From: Lysobacter_F sp035645555
Lineage (GTDB): Bacteria > Pseudomonadota > Gammaproteobacteria > Xanthomonadales > Xanthomonadaceae
DNA length: 64,000 nt
Direction of reading: 5' to 3'
Assembly: GCA_035645555.1 (NCBI GenBank)
Contig: DASQMI010000068.1
Location: 1 to 64,000, forward strand
Below, in pieces: positions 7,173 to 15,860 of the stretch; the stretch's first letter is position 1; every line of letters begins with the position of its first letter. The position numbers were made by a program, and so were the translations under genes. The notes under the pieces are model-generated. The model did no database searches and had not been told where the DNA came from. It worked only from the letters and a program-made list of their open reading frames with translations.

Positions 7173-9578
7173 TCAGAAGCGGTAGTGGAACCGCGCGAAC
7201 CAGGCCGCACCGTTGAGGCCGAACTGCACGCTCTCGAACACGTGGCCGTTGTCGGTCTCGTTCGGATCCTGCCGGGTCGGATAGACGTCGAAGATGTTGG
7301 TGCCGCCGACGGTGAACTTGGCGTTCTCGGTGAACGCGTAGGTCACGCTGACATCGGCCGACGTCTTCGCCGAATAGCGCTGGTTGGGCACGCCGGCGGC
7401 GGTGCCCGAGAACGTGCCCAGCGTCTGCGGGCCGAAGTGGATCACCCGCAGATTGGCGTTCCACGGCCCGTGGCTGAAGTCGAAGCCGAGCACGCCCTTG
7501 GTGCGCGGCGCGCCGTTCTCGACGAACAGGCGGTCGCGCTCGCCCATCACCACCTCCTCGCGGCCGGCGAGCGCCGGCGGCACGTTGACGCGGGTGACCT
7601 CGGTCTTGCTGTAGTTCACGCCCAGGAACGTCTCCAGCCGGCCGCCCCAGGCGTCCATCTCGTGCGACGCGGTCAGATCGACGCCTTGGGTCTTGGTGTC
7701 GGCCGCGTTGACGAAGAAGCGCGCCAGACCGACGCCACGGGCCTCCAGGATCGGGCCGATCGCCGGATCGCTGGTATCGAACTCGCCGGACAGCACGATG
7801 CGGTCGTCGATGTCGATCCGGTAGGCGTCCACCGTCAGCGACAGATTCTCGCGCGGGGTCCAGGTCAGGCCGAGCGTGCCGCCGAGCGAGGTTTCCTCGA
7901 CCAGGTTCGGGATGCCGGCCGCACGCGCGAGCTCGCTGTCGTTCGGCGCGATCACCACGTCCACCGGCTCGCCGCTGATGAAGTCGGTGATGGTGGAGGA
8001 GAAGTACTTCTGCTGCAGCGACGGCGCGCGGAAGCCGGTGCTCGCCGAGCCGCGCAGCAACAGCGTGTCGCTGACCCGGAACGAGCTGGTCAGCTTGCCG
8101 TCGAGCGTGCTGCCGAAGTCGCTGTAGTCCTCGTAGCGCGCGGCCACGCCGACCAGGAAGCGCTCGGTGAAGTTGATCTCGACGTCGACGTAGCCGGCCA
8201 GGCTGTCGCGCGTGCGGTCGGTGACGTCGGACGGCTGGAAGCCGGGGAAACCCTGGCTGCCGGGATTGCCGCCGTCGGGGCCGTCGACGTCGACGTAGGA
8301 CCCCGGCTCGCCGGCGCGGATGCGGTAGCGCTCCTCGCGGCGCTCGGCACCGAAGGCCACGTTGAGGCCGTTCAGCACGCCGTCGAAATAGCGCGCCACG
8401 TCGAGGTTGGTGGTCTTCTGCTCGAACGAGAAGCCGCCGGCATCGAACCGGCTCGGGCTGATGCCGCGACCGCCGTTGATGAGGTCGAGGTTGGCGATCG
8501 ACGCATTTAGCGTGTTGCTGATCGTATAGTCGAACTCGTTGTAGCCGTACGTCTGCGAGAGGTCCCAGCTCCACGCGCCGAAGTCGCCGCGCAGCCCGCC
8601 GATCACGAAGCGGTCCTCGAGGTCGCCGTTGATGAACGGCACGAACCCGTTCGGGTACATCGCCAGCGAGTTGCGCGACGGGATGTCCTCCGAGCCTGCG
8701 CCCTCGCGCGCGAACGCGGCCGAGGACGCATCGCGCGACTGCATGCCGGCGGTGAAGTAGAAGTCGACCACTTCGCCCAGCGGCATGTTGCCGTTGAGGT
8801 AGACGGTGCGGTTTTCGACCTTGCTGTCGCCGATGATGCGCGGGCTGCCGGCGGGCTCGGAACGGTCGGAGCGGCCGCGGTCCTGGTATTCGGCGGTGAT
8901 CGCGAGGATGCCGCCGTTGGCGAACTGCAGGCCGCAGTAGCCGGAGGCCAGCCAGTTCTCGCCGTCGCCGCGGGTGTACTCGCCGTACCCGAACACGGTC
9001 TCGCAGCCCGGGCGGCGCTTGAGCGCGATGTTCATCACGCCGGCGATCGCGTCCGAGCCGTACTGCGCCGCGGCGCCGTCGCGCAGCACTTCCACGCGGT
9101 CGATCGCGAGCAGCGGGATCGCGTTGAGGTCGGTGCCGGTGTTGCCGCGGTTGCGCGCGCCGTAGATGTTCACCAGCGAGGTGGTGTGGTGCCGCTTGCC
9201 GTTGACCAGCACCAGCGTCTGGTCCGAACCGAGTCCGCGCAGCGCGGCACCGTCGACCAGGTCGGCGCCGTCGGCGCCGGTCTGACGGGTGGAGATGAAC
9301 GACGGCGCGCTGTAGTGCAGGGTCTGCGCGACGTCGAACTGGCCGCCCTGCTCCGCCGCCTGGGTCATCGGGATCACGTCCACCGGCACCGGCGTATCGG
9401 TGTCGGAGGAGCGGTTGACCCGGCGCGAGCCGAGCACCGTCACCGCCTCCAGCTCGGTGGCTTCGGCATCGGCCGTCGCCGTCGTGTCCTGAGCGAACGC
9501 GAACGACGAGGTGGCGAACAACGGCAACGCGAGCGCGAGGGTGATCGCGCGGTACAGACGATGCGGTCGGCAAAGCAT
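7173..9578 (-). CDS. TonB-dependent outer-membrane receptor
   Basis: The 801-residue precursor has a signal peptide (about residues 1-29, ending SSFAFAQ) and a TonB-box-like stretch (LEAVTVLGSR). A plug domain follows, with LRGLGSDQTLVLVNGKR and the IDRVEVLRDGAAAQYGSDAIAGVMNI signature, then a long beta-barrel ending in phenylalanine (FHYRF), as expected for outer-membrane barrels. The family imports siderophores, vitamin B12, peptides or sugars. The substrate cannot be read here and no matching ABC importer or regulator is adjacent. The start is the ATG at 9576-9578, directly before the signal peptide. Confidence 0.93.
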   Translation of the reverse strand: MLCRPHRLYRAITLALALPLFATSSFAFAQDTTATADAEATELEAVTVLGSRRVNRSSDTDTPVPVDVIPMTQAAEQGGQFDVAQTLHYSAPSFISTRQTGADGADLVDGAALRGLGSDQTLVLVNGKRHHTTSLVNIYGARNRGNTGTDLNAIPLLAIDRVEVLRDGAAAQYGSDAIAGVMNIALKRRPGCETVFGYGEYTRGDGENWLASGYCGLQFANGGILAITAEYQDRGRSDRSEPAGSPRIIGDSKVENRTVYLNGNMPLGEVVDFYFTAGMQSRDASSAAFAREGAGSEDIPSRNSLAMYPNGFVPFINGDLEDRFVIGGLRGDFGAWSWDLSQTYGYNEFDYTISNTLNASIANLDLINGGRGISPSRFDAGGFSFEQKTTNLDVARYFDGVLNGLNVAFGAERREERYRIRAGEPGSYVDVDGPDGGNPGSQGFPGFQPSDVTDRTRDSLAGYVDVEINFTERFLVGVAARYEDYSDFGSTLDGKLTSSFRVSDTLLLRGSASTGFRAPSLQQKYFSSTITDFISGEPVDVVIAPNDSELARAAGIPNLVEETSLGGTLGLTWTPRENLSLTVDAYRIDIDDRIVLSGEFDTSDPAIGPILEARGVGLARFFVNAADTKTQGVDLTASHEMDAWGGRLETFLGVNYSKTEVTRVNVPPALAGREEVVMGERDRLFVENGAPRTKGVLGFDFSHGPWNANLRVIHFGPQTLGTFSGTAAGVPNQRYSAKTSADVSVTYAFTENAKFTVGGTNIFDVYPTRQDPNETDNGHVFESVQFGLNGAAWFARFHYRF

Positions 9579-9741
9579 GGAAGCCTCCAAGGCAGGTACG
9601 GGCTGGCCGGACGATGTGCGGCAACCTAGCAGCCCGTCCGCTGGCTCTTCAACACCCTGTACGCGCCTGCGCCGGCCCTCACGTCTCCTTGGCCCGCGCG
9701 TTCCTAGCCTCGACACAACGGACAGTTGGAGTGGAGACGCC

Positions 9742-10041
9742 ATGCCCCTGCTGCGTATGCGCGTGATCGGCAGTGACGACGACGCCCGTGCGATCGGCAA
9801 TCTCCTCGTCAGCCTGGACGGCGTCGAGCACGTGGAGGAGGTCGCCGACCTCATGCCGCGCATGGACGACGAGGATTCCAGCTCCGCCGGCCTGCCCGAC
9901 GACCAGGGCCCGGGCACCCACGAGCTGGAGATCGAGGCCCCGAACGAGGCCACCGCGCGCAAGGTGCGCGAGGCGGTGGAGGCGCTGGCGTTCGACCTGG
10001 ACGTCATGGTCGAGTTCGAGAGCGACGACCGCTGGGAGTGA
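9742..10041 (+). CDS. Conserved hypothetical protein, possible ferredoxin-like fold
   Basis: The product is 99 residues and strongly acidic. The pattern of alternating strands and helices (LLRMRVIGSD..., ARAIGNLLVSLDGVEHVEEVADLM, HELEIEAPNEATARKVREAVEALAFDLDVMVEFE) suggests a beta-alpha-beta fold like ACT or metal-transport domains, with an acidic insertion (MDDEDSSS). I do not recognise a named family. It is divergent from the TonB receptor, and a separate small gene follows 107 bases later. Confidence 0.65.
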   Translation: MPLLRMRVIGSDDDARAIGNLLVSLDGVEHVEEVADLMPRMDDEDSSSAGLPDDQGPGTHELEIEAPNEATARKVREAVEALAFDLDVMVEFESDDRWE

Positions 10042-10148
10042 GGGGGGATCCGCCCCGCTTCCGCGTTATCGAAAGGATGCCCGTGGGGCATACGGCACCG
10101 GCGGGCGGCGCCGCGAGCGCCGGCACGGACGGCCTGGGGGAAACGGAC

Positions 10149-10403
10149 ATGCCGTATCGGATCGAGTTCAGGACCTGCAGCTATCTCGGCCCGCGGGTCG
10201 AATCGCCGCTGGGCGTCGAGCGCTTCGACTCGCTGATGCAGGCCTCCGCGGCCGCCAAGCACGAGGCGTACCACCTCGCCTGCGAACTCGGCCAGCCGAT
10301 CGCGGTGCTGATCGCCGACGACGCCCGCACCCTGGTGCGCCATCTCGTGCACGCGGATACCGCGTCGGTGCTGGCGGCGGGCTGCGCGTCCCCGCTCGCC
10401 TGA
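10149..10403 (+). CDS. Hypothetical small protein (84 aa)
   Basis: The 84-residue product starts MPYRIEFRTCSYLGPR and is soluble, with no signal peptide or membrane segment. The ATG at 10149 is chosen because GGGGGAAA lies just upstream as a ribosome-binding site; the frame continues 37 codons further up with low-complexity Gly/Ala. No family recognised. It ends just before the tRNA-Phe terminator on the other strand. Confidence 0.55.
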   Translation: MPYRIEFRTCSYLGPRVESPLGVERFDSLMQASAAAKHEAYHLACELGQPIAVLIADDARTLVRHLVHADTASVLAAGCASPLA

Positions 10404-10412
10404 GCCGCAATG

Positions 10413-10446
10413 AAAAACGCCCCGCGCAGCGCTGCCGGCGGGGCGT
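10413..10446 (-). terminator. Intrinsic terminator of tRNA-Phe
   Basis: On the minus strand a 9-bp stem (ACGCCCCGC / GCGGGGCGT) with a 12-base loop ends in TTTTT. It begins 9 bases downstream of the tRNA-Phe 3' end, so it is the tRNA's own terminator. Confidence 0.75.
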
Positions 10447-10454
10447 GGAAGACG

Positions 10455-10530
10455 TGGTGGCCAGGGAGGGAATCGAACCCCCGACACGGGGATTTTCAAT
10501 CCCCTGCTCTACCAACTGAGCTACCTGGCC
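10455..10530 (-). tRNA. tRNA-Phe (anticodon GAA)
   Basis: The 76-base gene reads GGCCAGGTAGCTCAGTTGG at its 5' end. The anticodon stem-loop GGGGATTGAAAATCCCC carries GAA, the T-loop is GGTTCGATTCC, and the acceptor end GGCCACCA includes an encoded CCA. All four stems pair. No integrase or duplicated 3' end is seen nearby, so it does not appear to be occupied as an attachment site. Confidence 0.97.
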
Positions 10531-10637
10531 GGATTGCACGGCGCGCGTGCAAGGCCGCGCATGATACGGGCGATGCGAACCCGAGGCAACCCGCACAACG
10601 GCTGGCGGCCGCGTACGCGCCTCGCTACGCTGCGGCG

Positions 10638-11438
10638 ATGCACGCGCGCCCGCAGGTCCTGCTCAACACGCCCGAAATCGAGCTGTGGCCGGCATGGCTG
10701 CTGGCCGCGCGGCGCAATGCCGATGCGCGCGCGCTGGCGCAGGCGCGCTGGCTGCTCAGGCGCAAGCGCGACGGGCGCTATCTGGCCACGCTCGGTGCCG
10801 ACGGCCTGCGCACGCTGCTGCCGCGGCCGCCGCACCGCGACGCCGTCGGCGCCGCTCTGGCACGGCTGGATGGCGAAGTGGCGCGCCCGCTGCCGCGCAG
10901 CGAACCGGCGCGGCCGCTGCCGCTGCAGCGCCTGCAGCAGCGCCTGCACCTGCTTGGCCTGGACGACGGCTACGGCGCGCGCACCGGCCTGCCGCTGGTA
11001 CCGGAACCCGACCGCCTCGCGTTCGCCGGCTTCGACCGTTACCGCCGCCCGCTGTGGCTGCTCGCGCCGGCCGCGCGCGCGTGGACGCGGATGCAGGACG
11101 CAGCTCGCCGCGACGGCGTGGTGCTGGAGGCGATCAGCGGCTACCGCAGCCACGACTACCAGCTCGGCATCTTCGAGCGCAAACGCGCGCGCGGACTGAG
11201 CGTCGAGCAGATCCTCACCGTCAACGCCGCGCCCGGCTACAGCGAGCACCATTCCGGTCGCGCGCTCGACATCGGCACGCCGGGCGAGCCGCCGGCCGAG
11301 GAGTCGTTCGAGCGCACCGGCGCGTTCGCCTGGTTGCGTGCCCACGCCGACGCGTTCGGCTTTGTCATGAGCTATCCGCGCGACAACCCGCACGGCATCG
11401 TCTACGAGCCCTGGCACTGGTGCTGGCGGGCCGCCTAG
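10638..11438 (+). CDS. M15/VanY-family D-Ala-D-Ala (or LD-) carboxypeptidase without signal peptide
   Basis: The 266-residue protein has a C-terminal M15B peptidase domain: SGYRSHDYQ, the zinc motif SEHHSGRALDIG (His and Asp ligands in HxxxxxxD), and YEPWHWCW supplying the third zinc ligand. The first 130 residues are a separate helical region with no recognised fold. The upstream frame runs through tRNA-Phe, so the ATG at 10638 is the only sensible start, and it gives no signal peptide. Either the enzyme acts in the cytoplasm on muropeptides or export is by another route. Family members trim peptidoglycan stem peptides. Confidence 0.8.
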   Translation: MHARPQVLLNTPEIELWPAWLLAARRNADARALAQARWLLRRKRDGRYLATLGADGLRTLLPRPPHRDAVGAALARLDGEVARPLPRSEPARPLPLQRLQQRLHLLGLDDGYGARTGLPLVPEPDRLAFAGFDRYRRPLWLLAPAARAWTRMQDAARRDGVVLEAISGYRSHDYQLGIFERKRARGLSVEQILTVNAAPGYSEHHSGRALDIGTPGEPPAEESFERTGAFAWLRAHADAFGFVMSYPRDNPHGIVYEPWHWCWRAA

Positions 11439-11460
11439 CTGGACGACCGCGCGGCGCTCG

Positions 11461-12135
11461 CTAGTCCTGCGAGCGCTTGGTCGGCGTCTTCGCCTGCACG
11501 CCGAGATCGGCGATCCGCCACAGGTACAGGCTGGCGTAGCTGCGGTACGGCCCCCAGCGTTCGCCGCGTTCGGCCAGCGCCTTCGGCGCCGGCGGCATCT
11601 CGAGCCGGTCGACTTGCTGGGCGCCCTTGCGGATGCCGAGATCGTCCACCGGCAGCACGTCCGGGCGCCCGAGGCGGAAGATCAACATCATTTCCACCGT
11701 CCAGCGGCCGATGCCGCGGATCGGCGTCAGCGCAGCGATGATCGCGTCCTCGTCGAGCGTCGCCATCTGCCGCAGCGTCGGGATCTCGCCACGCGCCTCG
11801 CGCGCGGCGAGGTCGCGCAGCGCCAACACCTTGTTGCCGGACACGCCGCAGGCACGCAACGCGGCATCGTCGCAGCGCGCCAGCGTGTGGCAATGGAAAC
11901 GGTCGCTGCCGATCGCCGCCTCGACGCGCGCGACGATGGTGGCCGCCGCCTTGCCGGACAACTGCTGATACAGGATCGCGCGCGCCAGCGCATCGACCGG
12001 ATCGAACGGCTTGCGCCAGCGCGGATCGGCTGCGATCGGGCCGATCCGCTGCATCCACCGCGCCAGCCGCCGATCGCGCCGGCTCAAATACTCGAACGCC
12101 GCCTCGGTATCGAAGCCGCGGGCATGCCGGGGCAT
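11461..12135 (-). CDS. DNA-3-methyladenine glycosylase II (AlkA-like HhH-GPD)
   Basis: The 224-residue protein has the HhH-GPD superfamily core: LTPIRGIGRWTVEMML is the helix-hairpin-helix and LPVDDLGIRKG carries the catalytic aspartate (about Asp165). It excises alkylated bases for base-excision repair. It lacks the N-terminal domain of E. coli AlkA, as in the short form common in proteobacteria. Its start is one base after the stop of the upstream DUF423 gene, so the two form an operon. No Ada gene is nearby. Confidence 0.88.
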   Translation of the reverse strand: MPRHARGFDTEAAFEYLSRRDRRLARWMQRIGPIAADPRWRKPFDPVDALARAILYQQLSGKAAATIVARVEAAIGSDRFHCHTLARCDDAALRACGVSGNKVLALRDLAAREARGEIPTLRQMATLDEDAIIAALTPIRGIGRWTVEMMLIFRLGRPDVLPVDDLGIRKGAQQVDRLEMPPAPKALAERGERWGPYRSYASLYLWRIADLGVQAKTPTKRSQD

Positions 12136-12136
12136 C

Positions 12137-12493
12137 TCAGCGTCTCCCGCCCACGAGCGCGTACAGCAGCCAGCTGGCGATCACCAGCACGCCGCCGAAC
12201 GGTGCCGGTGCGGTGCCGGCGCCGAACGCATGCGCGGCCGCCAGCGTCGCGGCGAACAGCGCGCTGCCGGCGAGCAGCCCGCCCACCGCAAGCAGCGCCG
12301 GCCCGCGCGCATGCGGTGCGAGCGCGCAGGTCGCGATCCCGTGCAGCGCCGCGATCAGGCCCGCGCTGTGCAGGCGCGCGCCCGGGTCGGCATGTGCGGC
12401 ATACGCGAGCAACGCCACGCCGCACGCGGCCAGCAGCGCGCCGCCGGCGGCGAGGAGCCGGTGCGGGCGCACGGATTCGTAAGCGGAACTCAT
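12137..12493 (-). CDS. DUF423-family small membrane protein
   Basis: The 118-residue protein has four hydrophobic segments and the DUF423 (YgdD-like) signatures: GVALLAYAAHA near the first helix, LHSAGLIAALHGIAT, and the C-terminal APFGGVLVIASWLLYAL. The ATG at 12491-12493 is used; a GTG two codons upstream is possible. It leads the operon with the AlkA-like glycosylase (1-base gap). Function unknown. Confidence 0.8.
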   Translation of the reverse strand: MSSAYESVRPHRLLAAGGALLAACGVALLAYAAHADPGARLHSAGLIAALHGIATCALAPHARGPALLAVGGLLAGSALFAATLAAAHAFGAGTAPAPFGGVLVIASWLLYALVGGRR

Positions 12494-12515
12494 GCGCACA
12501 CGCTACCACCGCGTA

Positions 12516-12544
12516 AACAAAAACGCGCCGCAGGGCGGCGCGTT
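12516..12544 (-). terminator. Intrinsic terminator for the SRPBCC gene
   Basis: Read leftward, a 10-bp stem (AACGCGCCGC / GCGGCGCGTT) with a 3-base loop runs into TTTTTGTTT. It separates the SRPBCC gene from the DUF423 gene transcribed in the same direction. Confidence 0.8.
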
Positions 12545-12569
12545 CTTGGTACGACGTCGACGGGCGCGC

Positions 12570-13640
12570 TTACTTGATCGCCCACACCACTTCGTACTGG
12601 CCCTCCTCGGTGAAGCCCGAGTCGATGCCGTTGGTCCAGTTCTCGTACGGACGCTCGGTGGTCTCGTAGCCGCGGGTCAGCGACCAGGCACGCAGCGCGT
12701 CGCGCACGGTCGGCAGGTTGGCCATGTGGCCGGTGAACGGGATGGTGGCGATCTTGGTCGGCTCGTTGTGGATCACTTCCACCGGGCCTTCCAGCTTGAT
12801 GCCCTCGACCTTGCCGCCTTCCTCGCCGGCGCGGCGCACCGGCTGGGCGACCACGAACGAATAGGTCTCGCTGCCGAACTCGTTGGTGATGATGCGCACC
12901 GGGCCGGCGGCCTCGAGGCCGTTCGCCGACATCACCTTGCGGATCCACTCCATGTTGCCGCGCATCTGGCTCTGCACCTTGGCGTTGTCGCGCTCAACAG
13001 CGGCGGCCACGGTCAGCAGGGTCTCGCCCGGACGGTCGGCAACGCGCGGAACCTGGTTCGGATCGTTCTTGCTCAGGTCGGCGTAGTCGTAGTTCGGCAC
13101 GCCGGCGAGCATGTTCGACATGCGCTGCAGGCCGATCTTGACGTCGTCACCGACGTTGTTGCTGACGTACAGGCCGGAGTAGCGACCGAGCAGGTTCCAG
13201 CCGTAATCGACCGAGTAGTGCTGGGTGATGCGCACGTTGCGGTTGTTGCGACCGGTCGGGGTCAGCAGGAACGTCATGCGCTTGTCGCGGCCACGCTGGA
13301 TGTCCTCCACCGCGAAGACGACGCGCTTGCGCGGCTCGCTCTCGACGATTTCCCAGCTGCCGTTGCCGATGCCCGGCGCCTCGGAGCTGTACTCGAGACG
13401 CGCGCCGACGCCGGAGTCCGGACCGGACAGGCGGATCTGCGCCTTCGGGTCGCGCAGCAGCAGCGGGTGCCAGTCGTCGAAGCGGCGCAGGCTGTTGATC
13501 GTGTCGAACACGATGGTGAGCTTGCGGTTGGTTTCCACCGAGTGCGACAGCTCGCGCTTGGACGGCAGCACCAGGGCCACGCCCAGGAACAGCACGGTCA
13601 CGATCGCCAGCGAAATGAGGATCTCGATCAAACGGGTCAT
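12570..13640 (-). CDS. Membrane-anchored SRPBCC-family protein
   Basis: The 356-residue protein starts with one hydrophobic anchor (IEILISLAIVTVLFLGVALVL). A START/SRPBCC-like domain follows (VFDTINSLRRFDDWHPLLL, DSGVGARLEYSS, MTFLLTPTGRNNRNVRITQHYSVDYGWNLLGRYSGLYV), resembling polyketide-cyclase-like lipid-binding folds. The second half may be a GyrI-like or second SRPBCC domain. The ATG at 13640 places the anchor at the N-terminus. Such proteins bind hydrophobic ligands; the ligand is not known. It is an isolated gene with its own terminator. Confidence 0.75.
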   Translation of the reverse strand: MTRLIEILISLAIVTVLFLGVALVLPSKRELSHSVETNRKLTIVFDTINSLRRFDDWHPLLLRDPKAQIRLSGPDSGVGARLEYSSEAPGIGNGSWEIVESEPRKRVVFAVEDIQRGRDKRMTFLLTPTGRNNRNVRITQHYSVDYGWNLLGRYSGLYVSNNVGDDVKIGLQRMSNMLAGVPNYDYADLSKNDPNQVPRVADRPGETLLTVAAAVERDNAKVQSQMRGNMEWIRKVMSANGLEAAGPVRIITNEFGSETYSFVVAQPVRRAGEEGGKVEGIKLEGPVEVIHNEPTKIATIPFTGHMANLPTVRDALRAWSLTRGYETTERPYENWTNGIDSGFTEEGQYEVVWAIK

Positions 13641-13824
13641 TAACTGAGTCTCCAGGGCCTGGTCCGGGCCGGGCCGCAGGGGGCCGAGCGCGCAGACCCG
13701 CCATCGTAGCAAGGTTGCCGGGCCGGGCGAAGCATCCGCCGGGGCGTGTGGAACCCCTGTCGCCGCCCATCGAAAGCGCGCGGCGCCGGCATGCGGACCG
13801 GCACAGCGCGCGCGGCTCCGACGC

Positions 13825-14490
13825 CTAGACCAGTTGCAGCTCGAACGCCTTCAGCACTGCTCGCGTGCGGTCGCGGACGCCAAGCTTGGACAGGATATTG
13901 GACACATGATTCTTGATCGTCCCCTCGGCGACGCCGAGCGAATTGGCGATTTCCTTGTTGGAAAAACCGCCGGCCATGAGACGCAGAATCTCGGTTTCGC
14001 GCTCGGTGAGCGGATCCGGCCGATCGAGGCTGACGAAGTCGTTGCGCATGTGCTCCAGACCGGAGAGCAGGCGCTGGGTAACCGCCGGCTGAACCAGCGA
14101 GCCGCCGGCGGCGACGGTCTGGATCGCGCCGACCAGCTGGTCGAGCGAAACGTCCTTCAGCAGATATCCCTTGGCGCCGGCCTTGATGCCGGCGAGCACC
14201 AGTTGGTCGTCGTCGAACGTGGTCAGGATGATCGTCGGCGGCAGCTGGCCGGTGCGCGCCAGCGTCTGCAGGGCCTCCAGCCCCGACATCGCCGGCATGC
14301 GCATGTCCATCAGCACGACGTCCGGCTGGACCTGCGGAATCATCTCCACCGCCTGTTTGCCGTCGGCGGCCTCGGCGACCACTTCGATGCCGTCGGCCAG
14401 CGCCAGTAGCGAGCGGACGCCCTGCCGCACCAGGGTCTGGTCGTCGACCAGCGCGACGCGGATGGGCCGCGGGACGGGGTGGGAAGTCAT
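13825..14490 (-). CDS. NarL/FixJ-type response regulator
   Basis: The 221-residue protein has a receiver domain (acidic pair in ALVDDQ, phospho-acceptor Asp62 in VLMDMRMP, conserved lysine in GYLLKDVS). A C-terminal LuxR helix-turn-helix follows (LTERETEILRLMAGGFSNKEI...EGTIKNHVSNILSKLGVRDR). It is the transcriptional output of the adjacent histidine kinase, whose stop overlaps its start by 4 bases. Target genes are not evident. The ATG at 14488-14490 follows GGAGCACTGCC. Confidence 0.93.
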   Translation of the reverse strand: MTSHPVPRPIRVALVDDQTLVRQGVRSLLALADGIEVVAEAADGKQAVEMIPQVQPDVVLMDMRMPAMSGLEALQTLARTGQLPPTIILTTFDDDQLVLAGIKAGAKGYLLKDVSLDQLVGAIQTVAAGGSLVQPAVTQRLLSGLEHMRNDFVSLDRPDPLTERETEILRLMAGGFSNKEIANSLGVAEGTIKNHVSNILSKLGVRDRTRAVLKAFELQLV

Positions 14491-15692
14491 GGCAGTGCTC
14501 CTTCGGGGACCGCCTTGGCGGAGGCCGAGGCCGGCAGGCTCAATTGCAGGCAGAAGCCCGCCTCGGGGCGGGTTTCGATGTCGAGGGTGCCGCCGTGCTG
14601 CTGCAGGCGCTCGCGCATGCCGCGCAGGCCGTTGCCGGCGACCAGGTCGTCCGCGCCGCGGCCGTCGTCGCGCGCGACCACCGCGATCCGCTCGCCGTCG
14701 CGGCGCGCCTGGATCCACAGGTTGCGCGCGCCGGCGTGACGCACCGCATTGGTGATGATTTCCTGCGTGCAGCGCAGCAGCACATGCGCGCGTTCCGGGT
14801 CGTCGAGCGTCAGCGGCGACTGGATGTCCATGTGGATGTCCAGCGACGGCACGTTCTCGGCCAGCGGGCGCAGCGCCGCGGACAGGTCGATCGCCCCGCC
14901 CTCGCGCAGCTGGCTGACCGCCTCGCGGACGTCGGTCAGCAGCAGCCGCGCCAGCGTATGCGCCTGCTGCACGTGCTCGCGCGCACGGCCCTCGGACAGG
15001 TGTCCGGCGACCTCGAGATTCAGGCTGAGCGCGGTGAGGTGGTGGCCGAGCAGGTCGTGCAGCTCGCGCGAGATGCGGGTGCGTTCGTTAACCCGCGCGC
15101 TTTCCGCCAGCAGCGCGCGGGTGGCGCGCAATTCGGCGTTGAGCCGGCGCTGCTCCTCGCGCGCTTCGGCCTGCTGCTTGGCCACCAGAGCGGTGACGAA
15201 CACGAACGTCGAGAAGCCGGCGTACAGCAATGCCTGCACCACGGCGATCACCGGCGGGAAATCGACCGCGTTGATGTACACCGGGATGATCGCGAAGTTG
15301 CTCGCCACCAGCCAGGCGACGCCGACGCGCAGCGGCAACAACCACGGCAGCAGTCCGGCCATCACCATCAGCAGCACGCTGGCGAGCCCGGTGCTGGAGA
15401 AATAGCTGACCCCGATCGCGGCGAGCGTCAGCACCAGCAGCAGCGCGTGGTCGACCGCGCCGGGCCGGCGTTGCCCGAGCGAGCGGGTGATCCACCAGTA
15501 CACCGCGCCAAAGGTCAGGTAGGCGATCACCCAGCGCAGGATCAGCAGCCGCATCTCGGCCTGCACCGCTGGCGATTCGGCCTGCAGGTAGGACGGGTCC
15601 AGCCAGATGTTGAGCAGCCAGCATCCCACCATCGCCCAGGTGAACAGCCCGGCATAGCGCAGCAGGCGGATGTGGTTGAGCCGGCTCAGCAT
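14487..15692 (-). CDS. DesK/NarL-type sensor histidine kinase
   Basis: The 401-residue protein has five to six membrane helices in residues 10-170, a short coiled coil, the HisKA_3 dimerisation box RTRISRELHDLLGHH with phospho-acceptor His212, and a C-terminal HATPase domain (QEIITNAVRHA, DDGRGADD, GLRGMRERLQQ). The membrane-embedded sensor without a large periplasmic loop resembles DesK, which senses membrane state. It is translationally coupled to the response regulator (ATGA overlap). The stimulus is unknown. Confidence 0.92.
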   Translation of the reverse strand: MLSRLNHIRLLRYAGLFTWAMVGCWLLNIWLDPSYLQAESPAVQAEMRLLILRWVIAYLTFGAVYWWITRSLGQRRPGAVDHALLLVLTLAAIGVSYFSSTGLASVLLMVMAGLLPWLLPLRVGVAWLVASNFAIIPVYINAVDFPPVIAVVQALLYAGFSTFVFVTALVAKQQAEAREEQRRLNAELRATRALLAESARVNERTRISRELHDLLGHHLTALSLNLEVAGHLSEGRAREHVQQAHTLARLLLTDVREAVSQLREGGAIDLSAALRPLAENVPSLDIHMDIQSPLTLDDPERAHVLLRCTQEIITNAVRHAGARNLWIQARRDGERIAVVARDDGRGADDLVAGNGLRGMRERLQQHGGTLDIETRPEAGFCLQLSLPASASAKAVPEGALP

Positions 15693-15786
15693 TCCCGCAT
15701 GCTAGCCCCAACGCCCCCTACCGGAGCCGTCCGAAAGTCATGCCGGTGGCTGAACATCACGCGGCGTCCACGGTGGCGTGACCGCC

Positions 15787-15814
15787 TTGGCCCGGCCCGG
15801 GGCCATGCGATAAT
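15787..15814 (+). promoter_or_regulatory. Candidate sigma-70 promoter for the GNAT-minCDE operon
   Basis: TTGGCC at 15787-15792 and GATAAT at 15809-15814 are separated by 16 bases, 47 bases before the GNAT start codon. This is the best promoter-like pair in the intergenic region. Confidence 0.5.
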
Positions 15815-15860
15815 GCCGCGGCCGTACCACCGCGGACGGCCGTTCTTTACGGAGTGTGGA

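Noticed and set aside
5998..9624. Long antisense frame of 1,208 codons opposite the cyclophilin and TonB receptor
   Set aside because: It is arginine- and proline-rich GC-skew translation overlapping better genes, with no domain pattern.
10455..10530. tRNA-Phe as a possible integration site of a mobile element
   Set aside because: No integrase, no repeat of the 3' end and no change in gene type on either side.
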